Assembly: GCA_025200525.1 (NCBI GenBank)
Contig: CM045763.1
Coordinates: forward strand, 64,801,018 to 64,865,017
DNA from: Camellia lanceoleosa
Taxonomy: Eukaryota; Streptophyta; Magnoliopsida; Ericales; Theaceae
Reading direction: 5' to 3'
Length of the DNA: 64,000 bases
The first letter of the stretch is position 1; each line of letters opens with the position of its first letter. Positions 45,096 to 58,655 of this stretch are shown one piece after another. Under the pieces are notes generated by a model. That model did no database searches. It was not told the DNA's origin and saw nothing but the letters and a program-made list of their open reading frames with translations. The translations under genes were made by a program, and so were the position numbers.

Positions 45096-47743
45096 TGTAA
45101 CGACCCAGAAATTCTTTCCTCCGCTCGGCGGAGGTAGCGCTTCAGCGGACTTTTGGGGTTTCAGCAATTTTTGACGGCCTAAGATTAGGAGTTGTGATTC
45201 TCCGCTCGAGCGGGGGAGTTTACGCTCGAGCGGGCGACTTTGTTGGTCTTGGCTCGGCGCAAGGTTGGCGCTTCGGCGGGTCGCCTGGGTAAGTTTGGTT
45301 CTGAAGCATGTGGATTCATTTTTGATGTTCTTCTTAGTGTATTTGAAATGTTCTTACCCTATTTTGGGATATTAATCGAGATGATAAGATGATGGTAATG
45401 TAAGATGGGACTAAAAACTTTAATTGGAATAATTCGTTTGCGACCAACCGTCATTCATTTTCCCTTTTCTTTTTCCTCACTTTGAATTTGGATGTGAGGT
45501 TAGAACCATTGGAAAGCTTATTTCCGGGGCTTCAATTTGAACACAAGAACGACCTAAAACGGAGTCCGGATGGGAGAGTTACACCTATTTGAAGTTTTGG
45601 GAATCTGTCTTGAACAGTCCGCTCGAGCGGGAATATGGACGCTCGAGCGGGAATTACGGACAGCAGCTCTAAAAACGAGATTTTGAGATATTTTTCCACA
45701 TCTTCTTTCCCTTTCTTATTTCCTCTTCTCCTAGGTCTGAAACCCTTGAAACCCTAGCCCAAAACCTTGATCTCCTCTAGTTTGAGCAACAATCTACCAT
45801 GATTTTGGCATCAAGGATGGAGAATAAGAGAAGACAACGTTTTTAACCGATTGGAACTTGGATTTATGGAGGTTTCGTCTCAAGCTTGCTCCTTTGTTGA
45901 TTCTTGAGGTAAGGGTTCTAATCTCCTTCAAGATTTACATTAAGAGCTAGAGTGGTGGTAGTTCCATTGTATTAATGTATAAATTTGCATTTTTGAAGCA
46001 TATTGAGTAACTTATAAGATTTGGGAATTTCGGATTTGAGGCATGGAGGGGCCAATTGATGGGTTTAAATGATGAATTATGGATCCTAGATGTTTAATCA
46101 ATGGAAAAAATTAGAATATAAAGTGTTGGGTTATAAGTTAATTATTTCTTGAATTTTCACTATTTTCTTGGAACCCTAGATCGATTAAGGTTGATAACCA
46201 AAGAGTTGGTCCAAATCGAAAGTAGAATAATGAAATTAGGGTATTGAATTAGATATATACAAGTTTAATTGGAATTTGGTGAGACTTGGAAATTATGTTT
46301 AAAATTCTGAATGAACTTCAATTAGGGACATGGTGAATCATGCTATTATGTGAGATGAAAATTAAGGAACAAGATCATTAATGTTAAGGATGATAAGAGT
46401 CTTAGGATGAAATGATGAAATGGGATTTAAGACTTCACTTTGAAGGATGTTGAATTATATTTAGGGGTGATAAGTTGAATTGCCAAATATGCGACTTATA
46501 TTGGCTTGTATTGAGATATGAATGAATTGAGATATGAATGAAGAAGTGTGTTGAGTTAATGATATGAATTGCAGCTGGATATGTATTTTAGTATAAAGAG
46601 AATAACAAGTTAAAAGCGGAAGAAACTATATGTGACCCGATTTTTATGTGTATTATTGTGTAGGGTCAACTACAAAGCGGACCAAGCATCCAATGCTGTG
46701 AGTAATAGTCGAAGATTTATATATTTTATTTATCATTGACAATTGTTATCACTAACGTGTTGTCTATTGAAAGTATTACATGAACATGTTACACAACCAA
46801 TTGTGATGATTAAAAGTCAGTGAGAACGTTGAAAGACTGGCAAATATCGGTATGACTTTAAATGGACCTATGTTCGTCCTTAAACCAAGTATCCGTATGA
46901 AATTGAGATGATTTGTGTATCCTATGGTTTGACGATATTCGAGATGACTTTGGGATTAATCTACTCTGTTTATGTATTACATTTATATATTTGTCTTTCG
47001 ATCCGTTCCGTTTATGATGTAGCATGATATGTATTGTTGGTTTTAAAACTTATTATACGCTATTTACGTACCCTTACACTTTATGCATTACATTATCTCA
47101 CGGTGATAAGCCATTCACATTATATTTGGGCGAAAGGCTATTTTGTATCTTTTGGGGATGGCTATTATTCATTATTTGAGCATATGAACATTTTGGATCC
47201 TCTGTACATACTAAAGCGCTTTGTTAAAGCTGGACTCATGATTGTTGAGTTATATTCTGAGTAATTAAACATATACTTATGCGATTATATACTTTATTGT
47301 TTGAGTTGAATATTACATGACTTACGTACAATTATTCACCGAGCTTGACTCACTTTATTTTATATGCATTTACGTAGGCACTTTCATCACGGAGGTCAAC
47401 CTTAACTTTGTGGCTTCCGTTACTTGCCAAGCCTTGAGTGTCTAAATTGTTTGATGTTGACCGTTTAAGTTTTGGAGTTTTGTTAAGTTTTAATTTGTAC
47501 CCTAAGTGTTTATTAAGCTCGATGTATATGTATATGTATTTAGCTATCTCCAAACACGTCAATGTATATTTATCGCATTATGTCACATGCGTGATCTGGC
47601 ATAGTAGTGGTAGCTCAATGGATATTATTTTATACTATTATGATATTAAATGCTTCCGTTCGGGCCCCATAGGTAATATTTATCGGGTTTGGTGTCCAAT
47701 TTGAATGGGTCATGCCCAAATTTTTAGGCGGTTGGGGCGTGGC
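45096..47743 (+). repeat. 5' LTR of element D (2.65 kb)
   Basis: Pairs with 51099-53760 with scattered small indels. It contains CTCGAG motifs near 45203-45235 and 45620-45650. The last bases (GGCGTGGC) are altered from the canonical GACA end. Confidence 0.9.
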
Positions 47744-50700
47744 GGGTGGTATCGAGCACGAGTTGCTATCTCACACGGATCCATTGAGTGTAGGATGTCT
47801 AGAAAAGACTTAGGCTTCATGCATGACATCCTTAATGCATATGAAAAGACTGATAAGCGTTAAGAGTAATTTTTTACGTTAACGATTATGAACCATGTCT
47901 ATTTTGAAAAGCTGTTTTGATGACATTATGGTTGTTCGCTATGATACTCGTTTTGCTTATAATATGACATGATGAGACTTATTGACTTACGGTGTGGAGC
48001 AAAGTCTTTGTCTGGAACTAAGTGCTACACTTTAGTGGGAGCCACCTCTAGAATCGTCTGAGCCACCTCTTGAGTCCATACACATTTACGTATGTTTACA
48101 TTACGTATGTTTCGATATATCTGTGCCAAAGGGCTATCGTGCCAAAGGGCTATCTGTCTTGAAAAGGCTATCTGAGCTTAAAGGCCAATCTGATTACAGG
48201 CCAACATGCCAATCTGTTAAAATGGTATAAGTAATTGTGGCACCCTTAATTTCTATGGCCCTCGCCGGTAATAATATCTAGTGGCCTATGGCCCTCGCCT
48301 GGGGTAACAATACCGTGGTGTTGGTATCAACTTTGTGGTCATTAGACCTACTGTTGTGGTCTTCGGACCTACTGTTGTGGTCTTGGACCTACATTGTGGT
48401 CATTAGACCTACATTTGTGGTCTTGGACCTACATTGTGGTCATTAGACCTACTGTTGTGGTCTTGGACCTACATTTGTGGTCTTCGGACCTACTGTTGTG
48501 GTCATTAGACCTACATTGTGGTCTTCGGACCTACTGTTGTGGTCATTGGACCTACATTTGTGGTCTTGGACCTACCGATCGATAGTTAGCCATATATGAT
48601 CGATCTGAAATGTAAATATGAATATGATTATGAGCATGTATCTGAATCTGTTTGATTGTCATAAATTGCTTCAACACTAAGCATGAAAGATTTAGTTATG
48701 ATATAGTGATGCCTTTCTTATCATGCTATTGTTTGGACCTATGATTTAAAAAGGTATTGTGGTATGTATTTTGATAAGTTGTGTTTTGGATAATGGTTGG
48801 ACCCATGTAAGAAATGACTTATTCTATTCTGTTAAGTGCACGATAATGACATGATATGACAAGCACTGTTTCATTTTCTGATACGTTACGTTACGAATTA
48901 AAGAATGATGATCCATGTATGTAAAAATATTAAGAACCCTTGCCCGGGGGTAAAAATACCGTGGTATAAGTATGTTACAAGATATCTCTTGCCAAAGCGG
49001 TCTTATGCGGGTGGATTATGATCAAGTATAAGTTCGATTTTTGTTTGATTCAAGTATAACTAAGAATCTGCACAAATATGCTTCTATTTATTTTAGTTTA
49101 TGCTATGTCATAACATGATGTGGATTGATAGTGTCGAATGAGTTCGGTTCGTGTAATTAAGATCAGTTGTGAAATCGTGATTTGTGATATATGAGGGTGA
49201 TAAAAAAAAATAATAATAATAAATGAAAGAAAAAGGCGACTATTGACTACTTGAAGTCAACCTAAATGATCGATGAAAGTAGCTAAGCTATTGCAAGAAT
49301 TCAAATTCTGTCTTTGTATATTAAGTGACTTAGGATTGAGAAAATCATTCCTGTGAACTATTTTATGTGACTATGCAAATGTTAGAGGTTGTGACATTGT
49401 TACGTATCACCTATATGGAAGTTATGATGTGAACTGTTTTGCGATCTCGTGGATTACGTGAAAACAAAAGGACATGAAAATATTTCGTTTTGATAATGGG
49501 TTAGCAATACATATTGGCCATTTACTTTCTCTTACATGTTTAGACAACTTTGGACAATATTCACTACATAATTATAATTGATTGACTACGCATTGAGTTA
49601 TTCTACCACAATTACGTTTTATTAAGAATTATGAATTTTGATGTTGTGAAATCAAATTACTCCTTTGTTATACTATTGCATATGTTTTGACACTCTGAAT
49701 CTGGAAGGATTTGATTCTTATAGTTCTTGATTTATGATCCTATGAATGAACTTGGTAGAATTCTGAGCGAGGAATAATCTGGAAACGCTATTTATGTTAG
49801 CGATTGAGCGGATGTGGTCTCTAAATTCTCAGATGACCGTTCTTGACCCTCGATAATTACAAGTGGTGAATATGAAACCATGTGATTGACCTCGTGTTTT
49901 CCAGTAAGAAAAAGAAGAATTGTTTGAATGATAGAAAAAAAAGGGTGTTACCTTACGATTATGAATGATTAGTCAAGTATGATTTTGAATTCAATTTACG
50001 GCCTTGTTTTGATAATTGTCTTTGTTATTTAGATTCCCACATATGATGGCGTGATCGGTGTCTATAATGGGGATTTTTCTTTCTACCGTTCGATCTTGTT
50101 AAAAAGTAGAAGGTGGGTTAAATCTACATAATGATGTGATTTTGATATGTTTTCGTAAATGGAAGATATGGTACCTCTCGGTGCGAGAACCTTATTTGGT
50201 AGGGTCTAAGATCGATTCAATGTTGCCTAATCGGATTTAAGTCTAACCATATAATTAAGCTACTTGGGAACTACGTCATGGTCGGGGACCACCGAGTAAA
50301 GCTGCATTAGAAGATAAGTTCGAACATATACTCTCTAATTAAAATTGTGTAAGAACAATTACATTTGGTGACTTAGTTAGAGACTTTGTGGAGGTACTTT
50401 CATTACGAGGAACTTAGCATGCTATGGGAACTCATTTTGCATAATTGAATAAGAAATTTGAAACTTTAAAGGTTTAATTATCCGAAATTGATTATGTATT
50501 TGTGACCAAATAATTCTTATGTAATCTTAAGTATGTTTCTGAGATTTCCATTTTGGAATGTAGCGATTGGATTGTATCCCATATGTTTTATGTATGACCA
50601 TCTATATATATATATATCCAAGTCTTCTTACGCCTAGAAAGAAATAAGGATTGAAAAGAAAAGAAGTAAATGAGAAAGTGAAAAAGGGTGTATAGATTTT

Positions 50701-51098
50701 AAAGTTTAAGGAATGTTGAGCTTTTGATTGACCTCTCTTGAAGTTGAGTGGGAGCCTCTATGTGAGTGTCTTTAAGAAGTAATTGTATGATGGTCCTCAC
50801 TATTCTATGTTTTTAGTGTCAATGAAATAAAGAGTTGGTGATGCCGTTAATTGAAGTACAATATGAATTGTCTTTGAAATTGAGAAGTTGTTATGGGCCT
50901 TGGGATTATAAGCTGGTTAGTGTTGTTCTTTGCGTTGAAATTTTGATGCGTATATGTTGATCGAAAGTATTTGTGATCCTTTCTATCCCAAGTGTGGATC
51001 TAGTTTTGGAACATTACAGGTGTGTTTACGTATATGTTTGACCTATTTTCTATTTGGTTTTCTCAAATTTAGGGCCGAAATTTTTGTAAGAGGAAGGA
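47744..51098. other. Non-coding internal region of element D
   Basis: The primer-like TGGTATCGAGCACG lies at 47747. No coding domain is found on either strand. A tandem array lies at 48332-48577 and an AATAAT-type run near 49202. Confidence 0.65.
48332..48577. repeat. Tandem array of 12 GTGGTC-type 20-22-bp units
   Basis: Units read TTGTGGTCATTAGACCTACT or TTGTGGTCTTCGGACCTAC. The two variants largely alternate. Each has GGTC...GACC arms, so each can form a small hairpin. Confidence 0.92.
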
Positions 51099-53760
51099 TG
51101 TAACGACCGAAATTCTTTCCTCCGCTCGGCGGAGTGGCGCTCGGCGGACTTTGGGGTTTCCAGCAATTTTTGAGACGGCCTAAGATTCAGGAGTTGTGAT
51201 TCTCCGCTCGGCGGGAGTTTACCTTTCAGCGGGCGACTTTGTTGGTCTGCGCTCGGCGCAAGGTTGGCGCCGGCGGTCGCCAGGTAAGTTTGGTTACGAA
51301 GCATGTGGATTCATTTTGATGTTCTTCTTAGTGTATTTGAAATGTTCTTACCCTATTTTGGGATATTAATCGAGATGATAAGATGATGGTAATGTAAGAT
51401 GGGACTAAAACTTTAATTGGAATAATTAGTTTGCGACCAACCGTCATTCATTTTCCTTTTCTTTTTCCTCACTTTGAATTTGGATGTGAGGTTAGAACCA
51501 TTGGAAAGCTTATTTCCGGGGCTTCAATTTGAACACAAGAACGACCTAAAACGAGTCGGATGGGAGAGTTACACCTATTTGAAGTTTTGGGAATACGTCT
51601 TTGGAACAGTCCGCTCGAGCGGGAATATGGACGCTCGAGCAGGAATTACGGGACAGCAGCTCTAAAACGAGATTTTGAGATATTTTTCCACATCTTCTTT
51701 CCCTTTCTTATTTCCTCTTCTCCTAGGTCTGAAACCCTTGAAACCCTAGCCCAAAACCTTGATCTCCTCTAGTTTGAGCAACAATCTACCATGATTTTGG
51801 CATCAAGGATGGAGAATAAGAGAAAACAGCGTTTTTAACCGATTGGAACTTGGATTTGCGGAGGTTTCGTCTCAAGCTTGCTCCTTTGTTGATTCTTGAG
51901 GTAAGGGTTCTAATCTCCTTCAAGATTTACATTAAGAGCTAGAGTGGTGGTAGTTCCATTGTATTAATGTATAAATTTGCATTTTTGAAGCATATTGAGT
52001 AACTTATAAGATTTGGGAATTTCGGATTTGAGGCATGGAGGGGCCAATTGATGGGTTTAAATGATGAATTATGGATCCTAGATGTTTAATCAATGGAAAA
52101 AATTAGAATATAAAGTGTTGGGTTATAAGTTAATTATTTCTTGAATTTTCACTATTTTCTTGGAACCCTAGATCGATTAAGGTTGATAACCAAAGAGTTG
52201 GTCCAAATCGAAAGTAGAATAATGAAATTAGGGTATTGAATTAGATATATACAAGTTTAATTGGAATTTGGTGAGACTTGGAAATTATGTTTAAAATTTA
52301 CGAATGAACTTCAATTAGGGACATGGTGAATCATGCTATTATGTGAGATGAAAATTAAGGAACAAGATCATTAATGTTAAGGATGATAAGAGTCTTAGGA
52401 TGAAATGATGAAATGGGATTTAAGACTTCACTTTGAAGGATGTTGAATTATATTTAGGGGTGATAAGTTGAATTGCCAAATGGTACAGCTTATATTGGCT
52501 TGTATTGAGATATGAATGAATTGAGATATGAATGAAGAAGTGTGTTGAGTTAATGATATGAATTGCAACTTGATATGTATTTTAGTATAAAGAGAATAAC
52601 AAGTTAAAGCGGAAGAAACTATATGTGACCCGATTTTTATGTGTATTCGAATTGTGTAGGGTCAACTACAAAGCGGACCAAGCATCCAATGCCTTTGTGA
52701 GTAATAGTACGAAGATTTATATATTTTATTTATCATTGACAATTATTATCACTAACGTTTTGTTTATTGTAAGTATTACATGAACATGTTACACAACCAA
52801 TTGTGATGATTAAAAGTCGGTGAGAACGTTGAAAGGCGGCAAACATCGGTATGACTTTAAATAGAACTATGTTCGTCCTTAAACCAAGTATCCGTATGAA
52901 ATTGAGATGATTTGTGTATCCTATGGTTTGACGATATTCGAGATGACTTTGGGATTAATCTACTCTGTTTATGTATTACATTTATATATTTGTCTTTCGA
53001 TCCGTTCCGTTTATGATGTAGCATGATATGTATTGTTGGTTTTAAAACTTATTACTTCGCTATTTACGTACCCTTACACTTTATGCATTACATTATCTCC
53101 GGGCTGATAAGCCATTCTGTTATGATTTGGGCGAAAGGCTATTTTGTATCTTTTGGGATGACGGCTATTACATTATTTGAGCATATGAACATTTTGGATC
53201 CTCTGTACATACTAAAGCGCTTTGTTAAAAGCTGGACTCATGATTGTTGAGTTATATTCTGAGTAATTAAACATATACTTATGCGATTATATACTTTATT
53301 GTTTGAGTTGAATATTACATGACTTACGTACAATTATTCACGAGCTTGACTCACTTTATTTTATATGTCTGTTTCAGAGGCACTCATCACGGAGGTCAAC
53401 CTTAACTTTGTGGCTTCCGTTACGGTTGCCAAGCCTTGAGTGTCTAAATTTGCCATTTTGATGTTGACCGTTTAAGTTTTGGAGTTTTGTTAAGTTTTAA
53501 TTTGTACCCTAAGTGTTTATTAAGCTCGATGTATATGTATATGTATTTAGCTATCTCCAAACACACGTCAATGTATATTTATCTGCATTATGTCCTGTCT
53601 GTGATCCTGGCATAGTAGTGGTAGCTCAATGGATATTATTTTATACTATTATGATATTAAATGCTTCCGTTCAGGCCCCATAGGTAATATTTATCAGGTT
53701 TGGTGTCCAATTTCGAATGGGTCATGCCCAAATTTTTAGGGGCGGATTTGGGGCGTGACA
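51099..53760 (+). repeat. 3' LTR of element D (2.66 kb)
   Basis: Starts TGTAACGACC, ends GGGGCGTGACA and is followed by TSD TGTAT. Confidence 0.92.
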
Positions 53761-53765
53761 TGTAT

Positions 53766-55917
53766 ATATGTTCCCATGCTTGTGATACTGTTAAGACTGA
53801 GAGGAATGGACTGTGATTAATGAATCTCTTGAAATCTACTGTTGATGCGAACTATATGTACAACACTGTAAAACCTTATGTTAACATTTACCTGTGCTAT
53901 GGAAACTGTTTAGACTCATGTACATATCTGCTTACCTTTGCTTAAGGATGTTACTAAACTGAATAGACGTATGACTGGTTACCTTAACTATCGTATCTGG
54001 GGAAACTATTTGGTATTGTACATCAGACTCGTGAACCCGAATTGGGAATGTTAGTAGACTCTAAACATGCACACATATGATGATACCTTTGCTCGAAATG
54101 ATTATTAAGTTATTTATCGATAATTTAACCGTTGGGACTATGACCCTGTGACTGCATGACTGAATCAAGACCCCAACTGATAAACTCTTGACTGGGAATT
54201 GTGATGGTGGAAAATTGACATGACTGGTTAATTAAACCTGCGAGCCTATGATTCAATGACTGTATGATTGATTTGGAGCCCTCGTAGGGAAACTCACTAT
54301 TATGTGTCACCAAGAACCTTGTGTGATGTATTACTGTGTACCGTGTGCCTTTATGAAAGATTTCTTTGGAAAACTGCTATATTGACTGTGACGCTTACCT
54401 CTCAATGTGAATAACTGCATGCCTATGCATTTGCCTGTAAACTTATTGGGAGGAACACATTGCATATGACATGTACTGCTTTGATATGAACTGTAATGGT
54501 ACCAGACTCGGATGTAAGTTTGACAATTGATGAACTCATACTGATTGTGAAACTACTGACTATGTACCGAAATGACTGTAGTATAAACTCATATCCCTCA
54601 TCTGGAAATGATAGGAATGGAACTGTTATCCGATCTAATCTGATAGAACGGTGAGTTGATGAAAACCTTTGTGTGACTGATAGAATTTCTGTTGAATGCT
54701 TGTGCTTTGAACTTTTACTTGAAATGATTGAGCAGAACTTGCATCTGACATGACCTGGTCGAACTTTCATCGAGTTGACCTGAGGGAACCCCTATTGAGA
54801 GCTATTACTTGATTTGCTTACAATGTGGGGAAAACTGAGTATGTGGCATGTGATGACTTACCCGGTATTACTGTTATGACCGTGAACTTGTTTGACTAGG
54901 AAATGACTGTTTTGGTAATTACTGTACTTCAGAACTGATGGGATCTGTTGACAACAGACTGGTTTTGATCATAAACTCTGACTGTCCGGAAGTATATGTA
55001 ATTTGTATGACTGTTTTCATACTGACATATGCTATGACTGAATCTGTAAAAACTGGAACTGATGAATAGTAAATGAATACTTACTCCAGAATTCTGCCTA
55101 CTGCTATGGGAGTAATGTACAATTCGCTTTATATTCGCGATAACTCCCGAAGGAACTGGACTGACTGTGATGGATTACCGGATTGAGAACCAAATTGAAC
55201 TAAGACCGGGTGAACAACTCGGAAGAGAATGGATCAAAACTCTATAACTTAACGAGGGAAATTACTTATGAAACTGAGACCAGTGCAAATCTATAACCCC
55301 GATAAGTACTTGATATAAGTAGTGTGAATACTACTATCTGCCATCTTTATCTTTATTCAGATTGTTACCAATTCTATCTTGTCACCATTGTATTGACATT
55401 AAGTACTCTTGTAACCGCTTTCATGTTCTATGTCACGAAATAAATTTTGTTTCTGAAATGCTATATGCTGTATACTGAATGGTTGTTTGATTTCTGATAT
55501 ATATTCGTGACTCTTGATATTATGTAATATATGTTAGCTGCCCGGTAACGGAAGTTCCTTTATGGAACGTATATCGTCGCTTCACATTCTGGAGGCCTCG
55601 TCATGGGGCTCGGCTTATATTGTATATGTCTGTCTTGTATCAGATTCTATCTTTGCTCTGCTCTAGTAGTCTTGAATGAATGCACCGTGTATGCCTAAGT
55701 AAGAATTGTGGCATCTATGTATGCTCTGGACTAGAATATGAAAATGAACATGTATCCAAATCTGTTCTTGACTGAAAATAGAATGTGCATAAGATTCTGT
55801 TTTAATATGATTATGCTCCTGTCATAGAGTGAAAGTTACCTTTATGCTAGGTATCATCTCTGTTGTCATATGTTACTTCGAGTTTGGAGGACCAAACTCT
55901 TTATAAGGAGGGGAGAC
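53766..55917. other. Internal region of element C (right part), no recognisable coding
   Basis: Sequence between D and the C 3' LTR. It ends with a GAGTTTGGAGGACCAAACT segment and purine tract as in element B, where this segment ends the integrase frame. Upstream of that no integrase motif survives. Confidence 0.6.
55904..55917 (+). other. Polypurine tract of element C
   Basis: AAGGAGGGGAGAC next to the LTR start TGTAAC. Confidence 0.8.
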
Positions 55918-58650
55918 TGTAACAAACCTCACCACTGATCACTAATTGACCGGCCGATTCTTGAGCATCGTCATTTCATCGCTAAACCGAGACTGATTAT
56001 GATCGGTAATTGAATTGATTGAAATACTGAAATCGATCAAGTAATCGAATCGATCGATTATTTATGCTGTTTAAATGCATAATCTATCTGTTTGATCGCC
56101 AAATTATACATTCTTGTCTTATGCATTAAACTGCAAATTGAAGGCCTTATCGGCGGCCGAAGCCAAAATTGATTAATGTTCTGTGTTAATCATAATTAAT
56201 GTGATTTTATGGCACATTTATCTGAAAATTGATTTGGTATGGTTAAATTAGATTAAAAATGGATAAAATTTAAAGTTTGACTTATTTACCAAAACGCCAC
56301 TTAGTGGCCACTACTCTACATTTGTTGAGACTTGTATTCATGGAATCAAAAACACTTCATCAGCTCATTTGTGGCCTCTCAACCGAAATTAGAGAGAGAG
56401 GGAGCGAATTGAAAGGGATTTTGGCTATAATTTGATAATCCTTGAGGAAATTGAAGTATAGTTTGCAAATTGAGCCTCCAAACCCTGAATACAAGACTTA
56501 GGTATGAATTTCAACCCTCATTGATGTCCTTAAGGTTGATTCTTGCTAGATTCATGGCAAATTATAGAGTTAAGACATAAATTGGTTCTATAGTGTTGAA
56601 TTAGAACTCATTTCATGCATGCATGTGTGTATTGATAAATTTTGAGTTGATTTCATGGCCAATTGTCACATGCATGTGCATAATCAAGCTTAAGTCCATG
56701 TTTTCAACTTGTTTTGAAAAGAATGAGCTCATTTGAGCAAGCTTTGAAGTTAAATGTGGTTTGAATCCATGCATGTTGCATATTCTCCATGTTCATGAAA
56801 AATGGGTTTGAAAATGGGTTTAATTGACTCACCTTTGGGGCTTGAATTCATAAATTGAGCTTTGAAACTTGTTATACATTGAATTTAGATGTGTTTTCCA
56901 GAATTTGGACCCAAGAGGTCGAGTTTTGAGTGAAAGAATGCTTGGTTTGAGCTTAGGAGACAAATCTGGAAATTCCAGAATTTGGCTTCTTCGCTCGAGC
57001 GACCAACCTTTGTTCGAAGCTACGCTCGAGCGTAGAATTGGTGGCTCGGCGTAAAATTGCAGCATCGAAGATTTTCTTTTTTGATGCATCCGCCGAGCGA
57101 AGGATTTCGCTCGGCGAAGCCTTTGATTTTGGAAGCTTGCTCGGCGAAGGGCGGCTCGGCGAAGATCCTATTTTAAAGAAACTTTGCAAAATGTTTTTAC
57201 GAGTACATCTTTGCATCCTCATCCCATTCTAGGCATTCTTAGGCCTAGTTTAAGACATCTTAATGAGGATATAGATGTAGAACACACCGAGGCAAATTAG
57301 GGATTAAGTTATTGATCTTCCCCAACTGTATAGCATAGTGTGTGTTCATCCTGTATACTGTGTAGGGTTGGCTTACTGAGGGGACGCTCTAGCTACTTGT
57401 AGCCGAACTCTGTGAGTAACAAGTGTGTAAAGATATGTTCAAAAATGATTATCTTCTGAACTGTTTACTTTATTGAATTGCTTACCTTATTGAAATTTGT
57501 CTACTTTATTGAACTGTTTCTTTGAACAGTTCCTTTGGTGAAATGTTTACTAAATTGAGCTGTTCTGGCCCTTCTTGAATTAGGCCCATTACTAATTGAT
57601 ATTGTTCTTGAAAATCTTGATGTCTTGAATGAGCGTATGTCTTATATTACGAAGCTGTCTTGTGGCATCCTTGGCACCCTCTTGTTCTTTATTCTTGTGT
57701 GAGAGAGACCTCTGTCGGTTCCCAAGTTTGGAACCACTCTTTCTTGTTATGATGGCTATTACGTATTTCGATATAGAACAAAGTGTCTTGTATGGAACTA
57801 AGTGCTGCTTGTGAGCCACCTCTAGAATCTCTGGAACTAAGTGCTTTCGGTGTGAGCCACCTCTAGAATCTGACGAGACACCTCTTGAATCCACAAATCT
57901 TGTCTTGTTCTCTGAAATAATCTTTATTCTTTATTCTTTATCTTGCTCTTGATGGCCATCATTTCTTGTTTGATGCTGTTAAGACCGGTCTTTTAAGACC
58001 CTCTTGTTTCTTATCTTGTTATGCCAATGAATGTACCACATATCCGCTTTAAGCGAATAGTATTATAACTGAACTATGAGCCTAAACCGAATAGTGATAA
58101 AGATTTGAAATACTATTTTCAATCTTGAAAGGACATTTATTCTTAACCCCTTACGCATTGTGTTATTCGCGGGCTTTAGCTCCTTTGCTCATATATATAT
58201 GTAGGTGTCTGAGGCACAGACCATGACTAGGAGGCGTCGAGCAAGCTTTAATTTTGTCAAGCTAACCATTGTGCCTCCTTTGCGAGGTTAGAGCCTATCA
58301 AGCTATGGCTTAGGGGCTTAGGGATGTTTTATTTCCGTTTGTCTCTATAATCGCTACATTTCTTGTATAGACTGATAGCACCGTACTGTACTGTTTAATA
58401 GGGATTAAGTCCCAGTTTTGACTGATTGTATATTTTGTGCATACTATTCTGTACTGAAGGTATAAATGTATGAAAAATCTTTTTGCATACAGACTGTCAC
58501 AGCTCATTGGACATTGTTTGTTTACTGTTTTGGCTTCCGCCATGCGCCTGTACTCTGCTTTACTGTTTTACTGTTACGAGGCCTTTGGTAATCCTGGATT
58601 ACTGGCCGGTTATGGTGCTAAACCCATAGGAGCGGGTTTGGGTCGTGACA
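55918..58650 (+). repeat. 3' LTR of element C (2.73 kb)
   Basis: Long stretches (56110-56990) are virtually identical to the 5' LTR. Other stretches differ by clustered short indels, especially in the palindrome region 57000-57170. Confidence 0.9.
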
Positions 58651-58655
58651 TATGT

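Larger units (their letters stand above)
45096..53760 (+). mobile_element. Element D (non-coding LTR element nested in C)
   Basis: LTRs are 45096-47743 and 51099-53760 (TGTAACGACC...GGGGCGTGACA) and the TSD is TGTAT at 45091-45095 and 53761-53765. A purine tract (GAGGAAGGA) precedes 51099, and a TGGTATC(A)GAGC-like primer site lies at 47747. The internal 3.35 kb has no gag or pol motif. The LTR end (GGGGCGGATTTGGGGCGTGACA) and primer type tie it to the B/C lineage. It is a large non-autonomous derivative. Confidence 0.88.
40809..58650 (+). mobile_element. Element C (Ty3/gypsy, B-related, largely non-coding)
   Basis: LTRs are 40809-43573 and 55918-58650 (TGTAACAA...CGTGACA) and the TSD is TATGT at 40804-40808 and 58651-58655. 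The primer site TGGTATCAGAGCGA is at 43577 and the purine tract AAGGAGGGGAGAC precedes 55918. The LTR end motif (GCGGGTTTGGGTCGTGACA) and the pre-tract GGACCAAACT resemble element B, so it belongs to the same lineage. The internal region, about 3.7 kb without D, has a decayed gag and no recognisable pol. It probably needs proteins from other elements. Confidence 0.9.
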
